Of a stretch of 64,000 nt of DNA, positions 46,320-55,897 are shown piece after piece (position 1 is the stretch's first letter; each line of letters begins with the position of its first letter). Both the position numbers and the translations under genes were made by a program. Source of the stretch: JANJWP01 sp964482035 (GTDB lineage: Bacteria; Patescibacteriota; Gracilibacteria; BD1-5; UBA2023); NCBI GenBank assembly GCA_964482035.1, contig CAYZVC010000003.1:124001-188000 (forward strand). The letters are read 5' to 3'. Below the pieces are notes generated by a model. The model made no database searches. It saw only the letters and a program-made list of their open reading frames with translations, and was not told the DNA's origin.

Positions 46320-47079
46320 TTTCGAAATTCTTTTTGGAGAATACGAGCGACGCGAAGAGCAGGATGAGGCAGAGGTAGAGCGCCGATTGGGCCGTCGCCA
46401 TAACGAGCGCGGAATCCGGGAGCGGAACGTCGGTCGCGATGAGCTTCTTGGGGTACGAAAGCGCTTCGAAATTCGGCAACAGGACGGAAAGCCCCTTGGA
46501 AAACCAGAGGAGCGCCACGCTCTTGGTCTTTTCGGCCATGTCGGCTACGGCGTTTGCCGAGTGGCTCGAAACGAACACGCCGAGAGAAAAGAGGATCGAA
46601 AGCATCGGCGCGGCGAAGGTCGAGAAGAAGAGCACGACCGCGAAGGTGACGAGCAACTTCAGGTACGAGAAGAACGCGGCGAAGAAGAAGAGTTTGCCCG
46701 GCATGAGGTCTTCATACGCCAAAAGCCCCGCGAGGACGGCGGTTTCGGCGAGGTAAATGACCGCGAGCACCATGGCGAAGCCGAGGAATTTCCCGAGCAC
46801 GAACGCATGGCGGGAAATCGGCTTGGAGAGGATGAGGTAGATAGTGCGCCCTTCGATTTCGCGGGCGAGCATCTGTCCGCCGACGAAGACGACGGCGATG
46901 AGGCCGGAAACCTCGATCATCGAAAGCCCGAAGTCGAGCACGATGCGTTCGGTCTGGCCGAGCGAGAGCGAAGCGAGAACGACCGAGAAGAGGATGGTGG
47001 CCACCGAAAAGAACATGATGAGCGCCAAAAGGCGGCTGCGGACGAGTTCGCGGAAGGTATTGAGGGCGATGTTGAGCAT
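46312..47079 (-). CDS. ABC-2 type transporter permease
   Basis: A 255-residue membrane protein with six hydrophobic segments and the ABC-2 signatures QMLAREIEGRTIYLILSKPI and RHAFVLGKFLGFAMVL. It is the transmembrane half of an exporter or integral-membrane ABC system; no ATPase partner is encoded nearby. The ATG at 47079 overlaps the fmt stop by one base. No UGA codons. Confidence 0.85.
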   Translation of the reverse strand: MLNIALNTFRELVRSRLLALIMFFSVATILFSVVLASLSLGQTERIVLDFGLSMIEVSGLIAVVFVGGQMLAREIEGRTIYLILSKPISRHAFVLGKFLGFAMVLAVIYLAETAVLAGLLAYEDLMPGKLFFFAAFFSYLKLLVTFAVVLFFSTFAAPMLSILFSLGVFVSSHSANAVADMAEKTKSVALLWFSKGLSVLLPNFEALSYPKKLIATDVPLPDSALVMATAQSALYLCLILLFASLVFSKKNFENA

Positions 47080-48020
47080 TATTGCAGAAGAGAACCAATG
47101 AAATCCCGGTATCCGTTCGAGAAGTCGGCCCCGGTAGCCGATTTCTTTCATTCTAGTTTCACGACCTCCAAAATCAAGCCCCCTTCGGCGGTACGGACGA
47201 CCGGAACGCCTTGTACGCTAGTGAAAACCGTTCCGACCGGTACGGCCGGACAATCGGGTTCGGGCAGGACTTCGCACGCTTCCACCGACAGTTTCTTATC
47301 GCGGAAATACGTGTGGAGCCCCGGCCAGGGCGAGTATCCGCGGAAGCGGTTGAACAGCGTTTCGGCCGGAAGCGACCAGTCGGCCAGGGCGTCTTCTTTG
47401 GATATCTTCTTACAGTACGTGGCTTTCGAATGGTCCTGCGGGACGGGGACGACGTTCCCAACGAAATGCTCGCGGAGCGTTTGTATCAGAAACGCACCGG
47501 AAACCTCGGAAAATTTCACGAAAAGCGAAGCCGAAGTGTCGCGGCGATCGATGGCGATAGGCAAGACGGCGAGCGCGTCGCCCTCGTCCATCCCTTCGCT
47601 CATGGCCATGACCGTGACTCCGGTCTCTTTTTCGCCCTCGAGGAGGACGCTCTGTACCGGCGAAGCGCCGCGGTACTTTGGCAAGACGCTTCCGTGAACG
47701 TTCACGCAAAGCTTCGCGGGCGCTTCGAGAATCTCGTTCGGGAGTATTTTCCCATATGCCGCGACGACGAAATAGTCGACTCCGAAGGCTTTGACCGATT
47801 CGAGGAATTCGGCGTTTCCACGAACCTTCGCGGGCGTGAATACGGGAATCCCGGCTTCCGTCGCGGCGGCTTTGACGGCGCTCGGCTTAAGTTCCGCCGA
47901 ACGCCCGACGGCGACGTCGGGGTTGGTGACGGCGAAAACTACCTCGACGCCTTCGGCAGCGAGGAGGTCGCGCAGGATGTCCGCCGCGAAGGGCGGGGTT
48001 CAGAAGAATCAGATTTTCAT
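47079..48020 (-). CDS. fmt: Methionyl-tRNA formyltransferase
   Basis: A 313-residue enzyme that formylates initiator Met-tRNA. The start reads MKI-G-FF-G-TPPFAADIL, where both glycines are UGA (48009, 48000); the second is the invariant Gly of the GTP loop. The catalytic region NVHGSVLPKYRGASPVQ and GMDEGDAL are intact. A third UGA (47148) gives EGKKSATGADFSNG, the conserved C-terminal signature. Read with the standard code the gene would have no start. Stop TAA overlaps the next ATG by one base. Confidence 0.96.
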
Positions 48021-48022
48021 GC

Positions 48023-48724
48023 CTATTTTCTCAGTTCGATAAGGTATTCGCGACCGCCGCGCACGAGTTTCAGCGTGACTTGCCCGACGGAAACGCCGCC
48101 CGCGAGGAATTCTTTCTTTCAAAGGACGTTCCGGATAACGAAGGCCGGGTATTCGGCGGTTCCGGCGGTTACGGAGAGGAATTTGAGCCTCGCCTGGTCT
48201 TCTACGAGCGGACCGTCACGGTCGAAATACCTCATGACGACGCGGTTCGCAGGTTCGGAACCGTAGAAGAAGGACGCGGAATATTCGTCGCGGCGCCCGG
48301 TATCGAATTTGAACGGAACGACGGACGAAGCGGAAGTCACCGATACGGTTTCCACGATCTTGCTGTCCTGCGCGAGGCGAAGCACCCATTGGCCAGCGGC
48401 CGGAGCCGCGAGCTTAAAGGAACCCGACGTGCCCACCCAGTCGAACGAAGCGAGCGTTCCAGAGGCCGAAAGCCCCGAAAAGTCGGTGACCGTAACGGTT
48501 CAGAGGGCTCACGAAGCGAACGCCATCTCGTAGGAACCGAGCGTGCCGTCGCGAACCGCGCGGTCCAAATCCGCGACGGCGGAAAGCGTCTTCGAGGAAA
48601 CGGACTCGGCCACCGCCTTGTCGGAAATCTTGCCCACCGTGAAAACCGTCATCGCCGACAGGATCGCGAGGACCGTAGTCGCGATGATCAATTCGGCGAG
48701 CGTGAAGGCTTTTCGGGAAAGCAT
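48023..48724 (-). CDS. Type IV pilin-like (pseudopilin) protein
   Basis: A 233-residue protein with a prepilin signal KAFTLAELIIATTVLAIL (cleavage before Phe, Glu at +5). The body is beta-rich without Cys. Three UGA-Gly codons (48509, 48500, 48119) join otherwise separate ORFs. It lies 1 bp after the wecA-like gene and 2 bp before fmt. It is probably a minor pilin or a secretion pseudopilin; assembly ATPase genes are not in the window. Confidence 0.88.
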
Positions 48725-48725
48725 G

Positions 48726-49913
48726 CTATTTCTTCAAAGAAAGGATCTTCGTGACGAAGAATACCACGACTACGAGAATAACGAAAAGGATCATTTTTCC
48801 AACGCGGTCGAGGAAGACCGCCGCCATTCCGAAGAGGAACGATATCGAGTAGACGAACTTGCGGATGAACGATTCGGACATGCCGAGATTGAGCAAGCGG
48901 TAGTGGAGGTGGTGGATTCGGTCGCCCTTGAGCGGACTCTTGCCGTTGTAAATGCGCGCCGCGATGACGTAGAAAGCGTCGACGAGATATACGCCCAACA
49001 CGGTGGCGACGGTAGCCACCTTGCCGCCTACGAGAATGGCAAGGGAGGCGATGAGGAAACTCGCGAACATGCTGCCCGATTCCCCTAAAAGGACTTTGGG
49101 CGCGAGGTTGTAGTACCACGCGACCGCGGCCGTGGGAAGGACGACGGCGAGAATGGAAAGGACGAAAATGGAATTCTCGCGGAGCTGGGGGGTACTGTCC
49201 GCCAAATAGAAGCGGACGGTGGAAACGGCGATGACGATAAGGGAGATCACCACGAGTCAGGAGGTGAGGCCCGGAACTCCGTCGGACCAGTTGATCGAAT
49301 TGAAAACGAGGACGTACCAAACGACCGTGAACAGGAGAGGGATCAGGTAAACCTTAAAATCCCCGAGGACGGCGTAGTAATCCCCCAAATCCACGACGCC
49401 TCCGAAAATGCCGGAGACGTACCCGATCTTGATGCTCGTGATTCCCACGACGGCCCCCACGAAAATTTGGAGCGCGAGGCGGACTTTGGCCGGGACGGCG
49501 AAACGTGTCTTTCGGGCGTGTCATTGGAGTTCTTCGGCGGTCTTTTTTACGATGCCGACCTTTTCGTCGCGGTCGAATTTGTAGATGGTATCGAGGTCGT
49601 CCAAGAAGCTGACGGCCGAAACGAGCGTTCAGAGCGCGAGCAGGACGTAGAGTTTTTCGTGCATCGACTCCGGCATGACGGGAACGAGCAACAGCGCGAA
49701 GAGCGCGAAATTGGCGAAGAAAGCGATGCCGACCCCGAACGGGACCGGGGCGCGCTTATGGCCGTAGGGCGCGGGGTTGTCGAGCAATCCGAACTTCGGA
49801 AAATACCGGAGCACGCCGCGGAAGATGGCGAACGAGGTCAACGAAGACGCCAAAGCGATCGTGACGATGGCGGTTATCGAGGGGAAGTGGAAGAATTGCG
49901 CGAGGGTTTCCAT
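48726..49913 (-). CDS. WecA/TagO/MraY-family glycosyl-1-phosphate transferase
   Basis: A 395-residue polytopic enzyme that starts a cell-wall or surface polysaccharide by moving a sugar-phosphate to undecaprenyl-phosphate. Signatures: SFLDDLDTIYKF (metal-binding Asp pair), NSINWSDGVPGLTSG and HHLHYRLL, whose His motif favours the WecA/TagO branch over MraY. LLGESGSMF has Glu where many members have Asp. UGA-Gly codons at 49629, 49533 and 49257 region join three pieces. Next to dedA and a pseudopilin. Confidence 0.9.
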
Positions 49914-49925
49914 GGGAAGCTGGGG

Positions 49926-50687
49926 CTATTTCGATTTTTCTTCGATTTCGAGTTTCTTCTCCTCCCAATACCTCATGAAGGCATCGCGGCGGAAAAACCA
50001 GACGTAGGCGGAGAAGGCGACGATGAGCGCGAGGAAGAAGTACCCGACGTAATCGAGCACGACCTTGTAGTACGAAGCGAAGGCGACCGAGAGCGTGATG
50101 ATGGTCGTGGCCCAAACGATCGAACCGATGACGTTGTAGGTCCAGAACCGTCAAGGAACCATTCCCGCGGAACCAGCCACGAAGGGGACGAACGCTCGGG
50201 CGAGATTATGGAATTTGCCGAAGATTATGAAAACCGGGCCGTTCTTGGCGATTTGTCGTTCGAGGTATTTGAGTTCGGTACGGCCAAGTCAGAAAGTGTC
50301 GCCATATTCCTTGAAAAACGCCTTTCCGTAGCGTTTCCCGAGCGCGTATCCGACGAAATTTCCCAAAATCGCTCAGGCCGCGCAGACGGCGATGGTTTCC
50401 GGCAGGTGGTCGCGTCCGAAGAATCCCCCGACGATGAGCATGACCTGCATTCCGGGAACGAGAACCCCGATGACGGGAAACGACTCGATGACGCTGAACG
50501 CGAACGCGACGAGGTAGTTCCAATTCCCCCAGGAGTTCACGAGAACCTCCATGTACGCGAGAAATTGCGCAATCCATTCTTTCTTGAACAGGACGACGAA
50601 AAGCAGACCGAACGTAATGGCCAAGAAAAGGCCGTTCAGGAATGCGGCGAAGGCGGAGGCGAGCTTTTTGAGTACCGGATGGCGCAT
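49926..50687 (-). CDS. DedA/SNARE-associated family membrane protein
   Basis: A 253-residue polytopic protein with the DedA pattern: ESFPVIGVLVPGMQVMLIVG, then GNFVGYALGKRYGKAF, then FGKFHNLARAFVPFVAGSAG. Members act as lipid scramblases or undecaprenyl-phosphate flippases, which fits the wecA-like neighbour. Three UGA-Gly codons are present (CAA-G-AIL, DTF-G-LGR and MVP-G-RFW contexts). I chose the ATG at 50687: an earlier ATG (50705) would precede the likely transcription start given the promoter-like TTGCCC/TATCGT pair. Confidence 0.9.
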
Positions 50688-50730
50688 AGTGGTTTTTCGT
50701 CGCATACGATACGGAAAAAGCCCTTCCGGG

Positions 50731-50761
50731 CAAAAGAAAAACGCCCCTCGCGGGGCGCTTC
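50731..50761 (-). terminator. Terminator of the 50766 gene
   Basis: GCGCCCCG-CGAGGGGCG-type hairpin with TTTTTCTTTT on the minus strand. Confidence 0.85.
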
Positions 50762-50765
50762 GGAC

Positions 50766-52424
50766 TTATTCGGATGCGGGTGCCGGGGCCATCGGCGTCT
50801 CAGTCGGCGGAGGCGAAGGCTGGGAAGCGGGGACGACCGGGAGATCGGACGGTACGGGGGACGCCTGCGGCTGGACTCCGCCGGTTTCCGAAATCGGGGA
50901 AGCCACGGCCGAACCCGAAGAGACCTGCGGAGCCTGCTGCGTGACGGATCCGGAAGAATTCGGATTCCCCGTCGAGCCGGTTCCGGCCGCCATGCCCGAA
51001 GCGGTGAGGGTTCCTGATACGGTCGTCGTTCCGGATGAGGAAAGGGCGCCGGTATTGGCGGCCGGTACGATGTTCTTGCGCTTGTGTCCGTTGGGGCGGC
51101 GACCGGTGAATACGCGGACGCCTTCTCCCACGATTTTCGTCTCCCCTTCGGGAACGTATTTCGGAAAAGGCGACGGGGTTTCGGATCCGGTTCCCGGGGT
51201 CATCGATTCCGGACCGCTGGTCTTAATGGACGGCGATACGAAGGAGAACGCCCCTACCCCCACGACGGCGAGGGCGAAGAATCCCGCCATGGCGCGAACG
51301 AGGACTTTGCGCTCTCCGAAAAGCTTGGAGAGTCCGCCCTTGCGTTCGGCGGAAAGGTCTTTGGCGACAGCTTCCACGTAGGCTTCCTTTTCGACTTCGA
51401 CGGCCGGGATTTCCGCGACCGTTTCGGCCGGAATTTCGAGGACGGTTTCCGACGGGACGGCGGCTTCTTCCGTCGGAACTCCTTCGGAGAGCGGCGGCTC
51501 TTCCGCGACGGCCGGGATTTCCGCGACCGTTTCGGCCGGGGCGGATTCCTCCGCCGTTACGGTTTCCTGAGCGGGTTCGGAGACTTCGGCCACGGCCGCG
51601 GCTTCCGGTTCTTCTTTTTTCATTTCGATGGGCTGGCGGACTTCCGGTTTCTTATCGGGTTTCGGCGGAACGATGCCTTCGAAGAGCGGGTCTTTGAAGA
51701 AGTCGTCGTCCATTTCGAGGTTCGGGAAAAACTCCTTGGAAGACTCGGGAATCACGACTGCGGCGACGGCCCTTTCCTCGGCTTCTTTCTTGGCAGCCTC
51801 GGGATCCTTGAGGGATTCGGTGAGGATTTCGTTCGCGAGGGATTCGCCTTCGGTACCGATGACCTTCGCGGCCTGGATGATGTCGACCCCTTCCACGAGC
51901 GGGCGGTCCGATTCTTCCGAAACCTGGGCCACGGGGGTTTCGACTTCGGCTTCTACGACCTCGGGGACTGCGGTTTCCTCCTTTTTTCCAAGGGAAATCG
52001 CCGGCTTCGTGCCGAGGGAGATCATCGCTCCGGCGCGCTTCGGCACTACGGAATGAGCGGCGGGTTTCGGGGTCTCGACGACCGCCGGAACGGATTCGGA
52101 TACCGGCGCGGGGGCGACAGCGGGGGCGGACGACAAGGAAACGCTTCCGGTCTTCAATCCGGTAAGGGAAATCTTCTTCGCGGAATGGGCGGCATGGGCC
52201 GGGGCCTTCGCTACCGGTGCCGCGGGAGCGGAAACGGCTACGGCCTGTGCCGGCTGGACTTGTACGGAAGGAGCCGGCGTCGAAACCGGTTCGGAATGGA
52301 CGTTCGCGGAAACCGAGCTTTCCGTTTCGGAAAGCTGCTGGGCGCGCGGAATCGCGCTTTCGTCAACCGGCGCGACCGAACGGAGGTCCGCGATCTTCAG
52401 GGAAGAAAAGTCGAGTTTCGCCAT
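50766..52424 (-). CDS. Disordered single-pass membrane protein
   Basis: A 552-residue protein of low complexity. The N-terminal 370 residues are Ala/Val/Pro/Glu-rich and acidic with repeated EIPAETVAEIPAV-type units. One membrane helix (MAGFFALAVVGVGAFSFV) is followed by a Ser/Thr/Gly/Pro-rich C-terminal part that would be outside. A short basic patch (RRPNGHKRKN) lies after the helix. The first 15 residues (AKLDFSSLKIADLRS) look ordered and may bind a partner. No family is recognised; a structural or envelope-spanning role is plausible. No UGA codons. Confidence 0.78.
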   Translation of the reverse strand: MAKLDFSSLKIADLRSVAPVDESAIPRAQQLSETESSVSANVHSEPVSTPAPSVQVQPAQAVAVSAPAAPVAKAPAHAAHSAKKISLTGLKTGSVSLSSAPAVAPAPVSESVPAVVETPKPAAHSVVPKRAGAMISLGTKPAISLGKKEETAVPEVVEAEVETPVAQVSEESDRPLVEGVDIIQAAKVIGTEGESLANEILTESLKDPEAAKKEAEERAVAAVVIPESSKEFFPNLEMDDDFFKDPLFEGIVPPKPDKKPEVRQPIEMKKEEPEAAAVAEVSEPAQETVTAEESAPAETVAEIPAVAEEPPLSEGVPTEEAAVPSETVLEIPAETVAEIPAVEVEKEAYVEAVAKDLSAERKGGLSKLFGERKVLVRAMAGFFALAVVGVGAFSFVSPSIKTSGPESMTPGTGSETPSPFPKYVPEGETKIVGEGVRVFTGRRPNGHKRKNIVPAANTGALSSSGTTTVSGTLTASGMAAGTGSTGNPNSSGSVTQQAPQVSSGSAVASPISETGGVQPQASPVPSDLPVVPASQPSPPPTETPMAPAPASE

Positions 52425-52455
52425 CGTCGTCGAGACGTTACGGGTAGTCCTCCCT

Positions 52456-52484
52456 ATGCTATCGTACTTTTTCGGGAGCGTCAA
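52456..52484 (-). promoter_or_regulatory. Promoter of the 50766 gene
   Basis: Minus strand: -35 TTGACG (52479-52484), 17-bp spacer, -10 TAGCAT (52456-52461). Confidence 0.6.
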
Positions 52485-52533
52485 AAAACGGGCCGGTGCC
52501 GGAAGGTGCGGTGCCGGAGGGCGATTTTCCGCC

Positions 52534-52560
52534 TTTACTTCCGCGCGATTCGCGTATAAT
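52534..52560 (+). promoter_or_regulatory. Promoter of typA
   Basis: -10 TATAAT (52555-52560) with a weak -35 TTTACT (52534-52539) at 15-bp spacing. The leader to the ATG is about 90 nt. Confidence 0.5.
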
Positions 52561-52653
52561 GCGCGCGACTTATCGAAGGAACCGAACCTCATCGGTCCCT
52601 TTTTTGGTACTTTTAGCCTCGCGAGAGCGCGGCATTCATTCTAACCCTGCCCC

Positions 52654-54456
52654 ATGGCATACCGAAACATCGCGATCATCGCGCACGTCGACCACGGAAA
52701 GACCACCCTCGTCGACGCCCTCCTCAAGCAGACCGGAACCTTCCGCGAAAACGAGGCCGTAGACACTTGCGTAATGGACTCCAACGACCAGGAAAAGGAA
52801 CGCGGGATCACCATCTACGCCAAGAACACCGCCGTTTCCTACAACGGGACCAAGATCAACATCGTCGACACTCCGGGCCACGCGGACTTCGGATCCGAAG
52901 TCGAACGCGTTCTCCGCATGGTCGACTCGGTCGCCCTCGTCGTCGACGCCTACGAAGGCCCGATGCCGCAGACCAAGTTCGTCCTCAAGAAGTCGCTCGA
53001 ACTCGGACTCAAGCCGATCGTCATCATCAATAAGATCGACAAGCCGACCGCCCAGCCGGACGCCGTCGTCGACATGGTTTTCGACCTCTTCGTACAGCTC
53101 GGCGCCACCGACGAACAGCTCGATTTCACCGTCGTCTACGCCATCGCCCGCGAAGGCATCGCCCTCAAGTCCCTCAAGGACGAAAAGAAGGACATCTCCC
53201 CGCTTTTCGAAACCATCCTCGAAAAGGTCGCCGAAGCTCCGAACGACACCGCTAAGCCGTTCCGCATGCAGATCGCGAACCTCGCCTACGACAACTACCT
53301 CGGACGTCTCGGCGTAGGCCGCGTCTACGAAGGCGTCGCCAAGGTGGGCGCGAACGTCACCATCATCGGCAACGACGGTGTCCGCCGTACCGGAAAGATC
53401 TCCAAGATCTTCACCTCGATGGGCCTCAAGCGCGTCGAAGTACCGGAAGGCGAAGCCGGAGACATCGTCACCATCGCCGGAATCCCGGACATCTACGTCG
53501 GCGAAACCGTCTCCATGGACGCCAATGCCGAACCGATGCCGGCGATCCACATCGACGAGCCGACCCTCGAAATGCAGTTCCTCGTCAACGACTCCCCGTT
53601 CGCCGGAAAGGAAGGCAAGTACGTCACTTCCCGCAACATCCGCGAACGTCTCGAACGCGAAACCGAAGCCAACGTCGGTCTCAAGATCGACTTCGCCGGT
53701 TCCGACGGAAACTCCTACACCGTCGCCGGCCGCGGAGAACTCCACCTCTCGGTCCTCATCGAATCGATGCGCCGCGAAGGTTTCGAACTCCAGGTAGGTT
53801 CCCCGAAGGTCATCTTCCACATGGAAAACGGCAAGAAGATGGAACCGATCGAAACCGTCGTCGTCTTCGTTCCGGAAGAAAATTCGGGAACCATCATCGA
53901 AAAGCTCGGAAAGCGCAAGGGCATCATTAAGAACATGTCCACCGAAAACGGCATCACGAACCTCGAATTCGACGTTCCGACCCGCGGCCTCCTCGGCTTC
54001 CGCTCGATCTTCACCATCGAAACCAAGGGCGAAGGCATCATGTACTCGTCCTTCTCGCACTACGAAGAATTCAAGGGCGCCATCGAAAAGCGCGACATCG
54101 GCTCGATGATCTCCGGTTTCGGAGGCACGACCATGGCGTACTCCCTCTGGAAGCTCGAAGAACGCGGACCGATCCTCGTCGACCCGGCAACGGAAATCTA
54201 CGAAGGCATGATCATCGGCGAACACCTCAAGGGCGGCGACCTCGTCGTCAACCCGACCAAGAACAAGCAGCTTACCAACATGCGCGCGTCCGGTGCCGAC
54301 GAAGCAATCCGTCTCACGCCGATCCGCCGCATGACCCTCGAAGACTGTCTCGACTACATCGCCGACGACGAATACGTGGAAGTCACCCCGCTTTCGCTCC
54401 GCCTCCGCAAGAAGTACCTCACCGAAAACGAACGCAAGAAGAATACCAAGGGCTAA
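52654..54456 (+). CDS. typA: Translational GTPase TypA/BipA
   Basis: A 600-residue ribosome-binding GTPase related to EF-G. G motifs: AHVDHGKTT, DTPGHADF and NKIDKPTA. Effector-region RGIT (in KERGITIYAKN), then EF-G domain II, and the typical BipA C-terminal domain (NTKG tail). Usual length and no UGA codons, as for most highly expressed genes here. It ends within the same TAA/TAG overlap as the opposing zinc-ribbon gene. Confidence 0.97.
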   Translation: MAYRNIAIIAHVDHGKTTLVDALLKQTGTFRENEAVDTCVMDSNDQEKERGITIYAKNTAVSYNGTKINIVDTPGHADFGSEVERVLRMVDSVALVVDAYEGPMPQTKFVLKKSLELGLKPIVIINKIDKPTAQPDAVVDMVFDLFVQLGATDEQLDFTVVYAIAREGIALKSLKDEKKDISPLFETILEKVAEAPNDTAKPFRMQIANLAYDNYLGRLGVGRVYEGVAKVGANVTIIGNDGVRRTGKISKIFTSMGLKRVEVPEGEAGDIVTIAGIPDIYVGETVSMDANAEPMPAIHIDEPTLEMQFLVNDSPFAGKEGKYVTSRNIRERLERETEANVGLKIDFAGSDGNSYTVAGRGELHLSVLIESMRREGFELQVGSPKVIFHMENGKKMEPIETVVVFVPEENSGTIIEKLGKRKGIIKNMSTENGITNLEFDVPTRGLLGFRSIFTIETKGEGIMYSSFSHYEEFKGAIEKRDIGSMISGFGGTTMAYSLWKLEERGPILVDPATEIYEGMIIGEHLKGGDLVVNPTKNKQLTNMRASGADEAIRLTPIRRMTLEDCLDYIADDEYVEVTPLSLRLRKKYLTENERKKNTKG

Positions 54457-54734
54457 TCGCCGAGACGAAAAAATCCCCCGGATCACCGGGGGATTTCGTT
54501 TGGAAGGAGGGGGCGTCCGCGACTTACCGTCGCCAGAGGCTCTCCTGGACTTCCCCATACGGTCCTTCCACAATGGCTGCACAAGCAGTGTTTATGGAAA
54601 GCCGAAGGCATTATTTCGTTGGGCAAGCCGCACTCGCAACGGACTTCAACGGGTCGGGAAGCTCGCAGTTTACGCCGCAACTCCTCTTCCGCCTCCATCC
54701 ATGCCAAGTCCAGCAACAACCATGCGCCAAGCAT
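54453..54734 (-). CDS. Small zinc-ribbon protein, 93 residues
   Basis: The start at 54734 follows an excellent ribosome site (AAGGAGG, 7 nt upstream). The N-terminus is helical and charged (DLAWMEAEEELRRKL), followed by a ribbon CECG-LPNE...HKHCLCSHCGR with five Cys and a His. Read with table 25 the frame passes UGA at 54483 (Gly), in the loop of the shared terminator hairpin, and stops at the TAG at 54453, giving the tail GSGGFFRLGD. It overlaps the typA stop codon by four bases, tail to tail. Function unknown. Confidence 0.65.
54471..54499. terminator. Bidirectional terminator
   Basis: AAATCCCCCGG-ATCA-CCGGGGGATTT between typA and the zinc-ribbon gene; it overlaps the coding end of the latter. 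Confidence 0.85.
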
Positions 54735-54938
54735 CGTTTCATCCTCCTTTTTACGAACCGTCCGCACGAGGCGGCGGGGTTCTTTTTTCAAAATACGGGT
54801 TTGTTTGAGGTTCCCGTGGAACGTATCGCGAAAATACGGAAAAACGGGGATAACGCAAGATTCCGAAGGACGTTTGATTTTCGAAAAATAAGGATTATTG
54901 TCCCCGGGTTAGATTAAACGGAATTTTAATAATCTATT

Positions 54939-55373
54939 ATGAACCACGAGAAATCCCCGGTCGTTCCATTCTCGCTTCCGGAAACCGGAATCCAGGAAAT
55001 CGACCGCCAACACGGCGAGCTTCTCGAAAGCTTGCGGAAATTAGCTTCCTGGATAGGAACGCCTTCCGAAATGGCAGCCGTGTTCAGTGCCGTTTCGTAT
55101 TTGAACGACTACGTCGACAAGCACTTCCAATTCGAAGAGGAATTCCTCGCGGAAAACGGATACCCGAACCTCTCGCAACACGTCGAAGAGCACGCGGCCA
55201 TCCGCGCACGGGTTGCCGACCTCACGTCGAAAATCCTCGACGGGGCCGAGATAACCGAAGAAATCATGGCTACCATGACGCAGTGGATCGTCGGACACAT
55301 CGGCGAAGAAGATCTCGAATACGCGCAGTTTCTCAAAGAAAGCGCGCCCGAACCCGCGTTTTCCGCCGCGTAA
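54939..55373 (+). CDS. Bacteriohemerythrin
   Basis: A 144-residue four-helix diiron protein that binds oxygen (carrier or sensor). All iron-ligand motifs are present: IQEIDRQHGELL (His), HFQFEEEF (His and Glu), HVEEHAAI (two His) and HIGEEDLEY (His and a terminal Asp/Glu). Length is typical. It stands alone between terminators with an AT-rich upstream region of about 200 bp. No UGA codons. Confidence 0.93.
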   Translation: MNHEKSPVVPFSLPETGIQEIDRQHGELLESLRKLASWIGTPSEMAAVFSAVSYLNDYVDKHFQFEEEFLAENGYPNLSQHVEEHAAIRARVADLTSKILDGAEITEEIMATMTQWIVGHIGEEDLEYAQFLKESAPEPAFSAA

Positions 55374-55385
55374 CGGGAGTCTTAT

Positions 55386-55413
55386 TTGACTTCCGCCCCC
55401 TTCGCTATACAAT
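55386..55413 (+). promoter_or_regulatory. Promoter of rpsU
   Basis: -35 TTGACT (55386-55391), 16-bp spacer, -10 TACAAT (55408-55413). Confidence 0.75.
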
Positions 55414-55458
55414 TCCCGCACTTTAAAACCTCATTCTCCACGAGGGAGATAGAAGCCC

Positions 55459-55662
55459 ATGATCGTATACGCGCTCAAGAACGCCTCCGAGTCCAACGAA
55501 AAGCTCATCCTCCGTTACAAGAAGATGTTCTTCCAGACCCGCACGGCAAACAAACTCCGCACGGAGAAGTACGCAGAACGCAAGCCTTCCGTTCGCAAGA
55601 TCCGCGAAAAGGCCATCGTCCGCGACATGTACCGCAAGGTCAACAAGCGCGAAGCTTTCTAG
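55459..55662 (+). CDS. rpsU: Small ribosomal subunit protein bS21
   Basis: A 67-residue, highly basic protein matching S21 (ASESNEKLILRYKKMFFQT, then AERKPSVRKIREKA). It binds near the 3' end of 16S rRNA and helps choose start sites. Ribosome site GAGGGAGA upstream. No UGA codons; TAG stop followed at once by a terminator. Confidence 0.95.
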   Translation: MIVYALKNASESNEKLILRYKKMFFQTRTANKLRTEKYAERKPSVRKIREKAIVRDMYRKVNKREAF

Positions 55663-55679
55663 TTTCGGTCAGTTTTCGA

Positions 55680-55706
55680 AAAAAGCCCCCTAGGGGGCTT
55701 TTTTCG
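55680..55706 (+). terminator. Terminator of rpsU
   Basis: AAAAGCCCCC-TA-GGGGGCTTTTTT. Confidence 0.9.
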
Positions 55707-55837
55707 TACGTGAAAATACCGTACCATATCGGGGATCCTTTTCGAAAGCATGAACGCCTTGCGTTCCTACCGCATGGGAAAAGACTCCTCTCGCAGATTT
55801 TTTGGACAGTAAAATCCATAAAAGTCCAGAGGTATTT

Positions 55838-55866
55838 TTGAACTTCAGGAAATCAAATGGTAAACT
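55838..55866 (+). promoter_or_regulatory. Promoter of the sortase gene
   Basis: -35 TTGAAC (55838-55843), 17-bp spacer, -10 TAAACT (55861-55866). Confidence 0.6.
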
Positions 55867-55897
55867 TTCGAAGACCCCACGAAAAACCCAGACAAAA

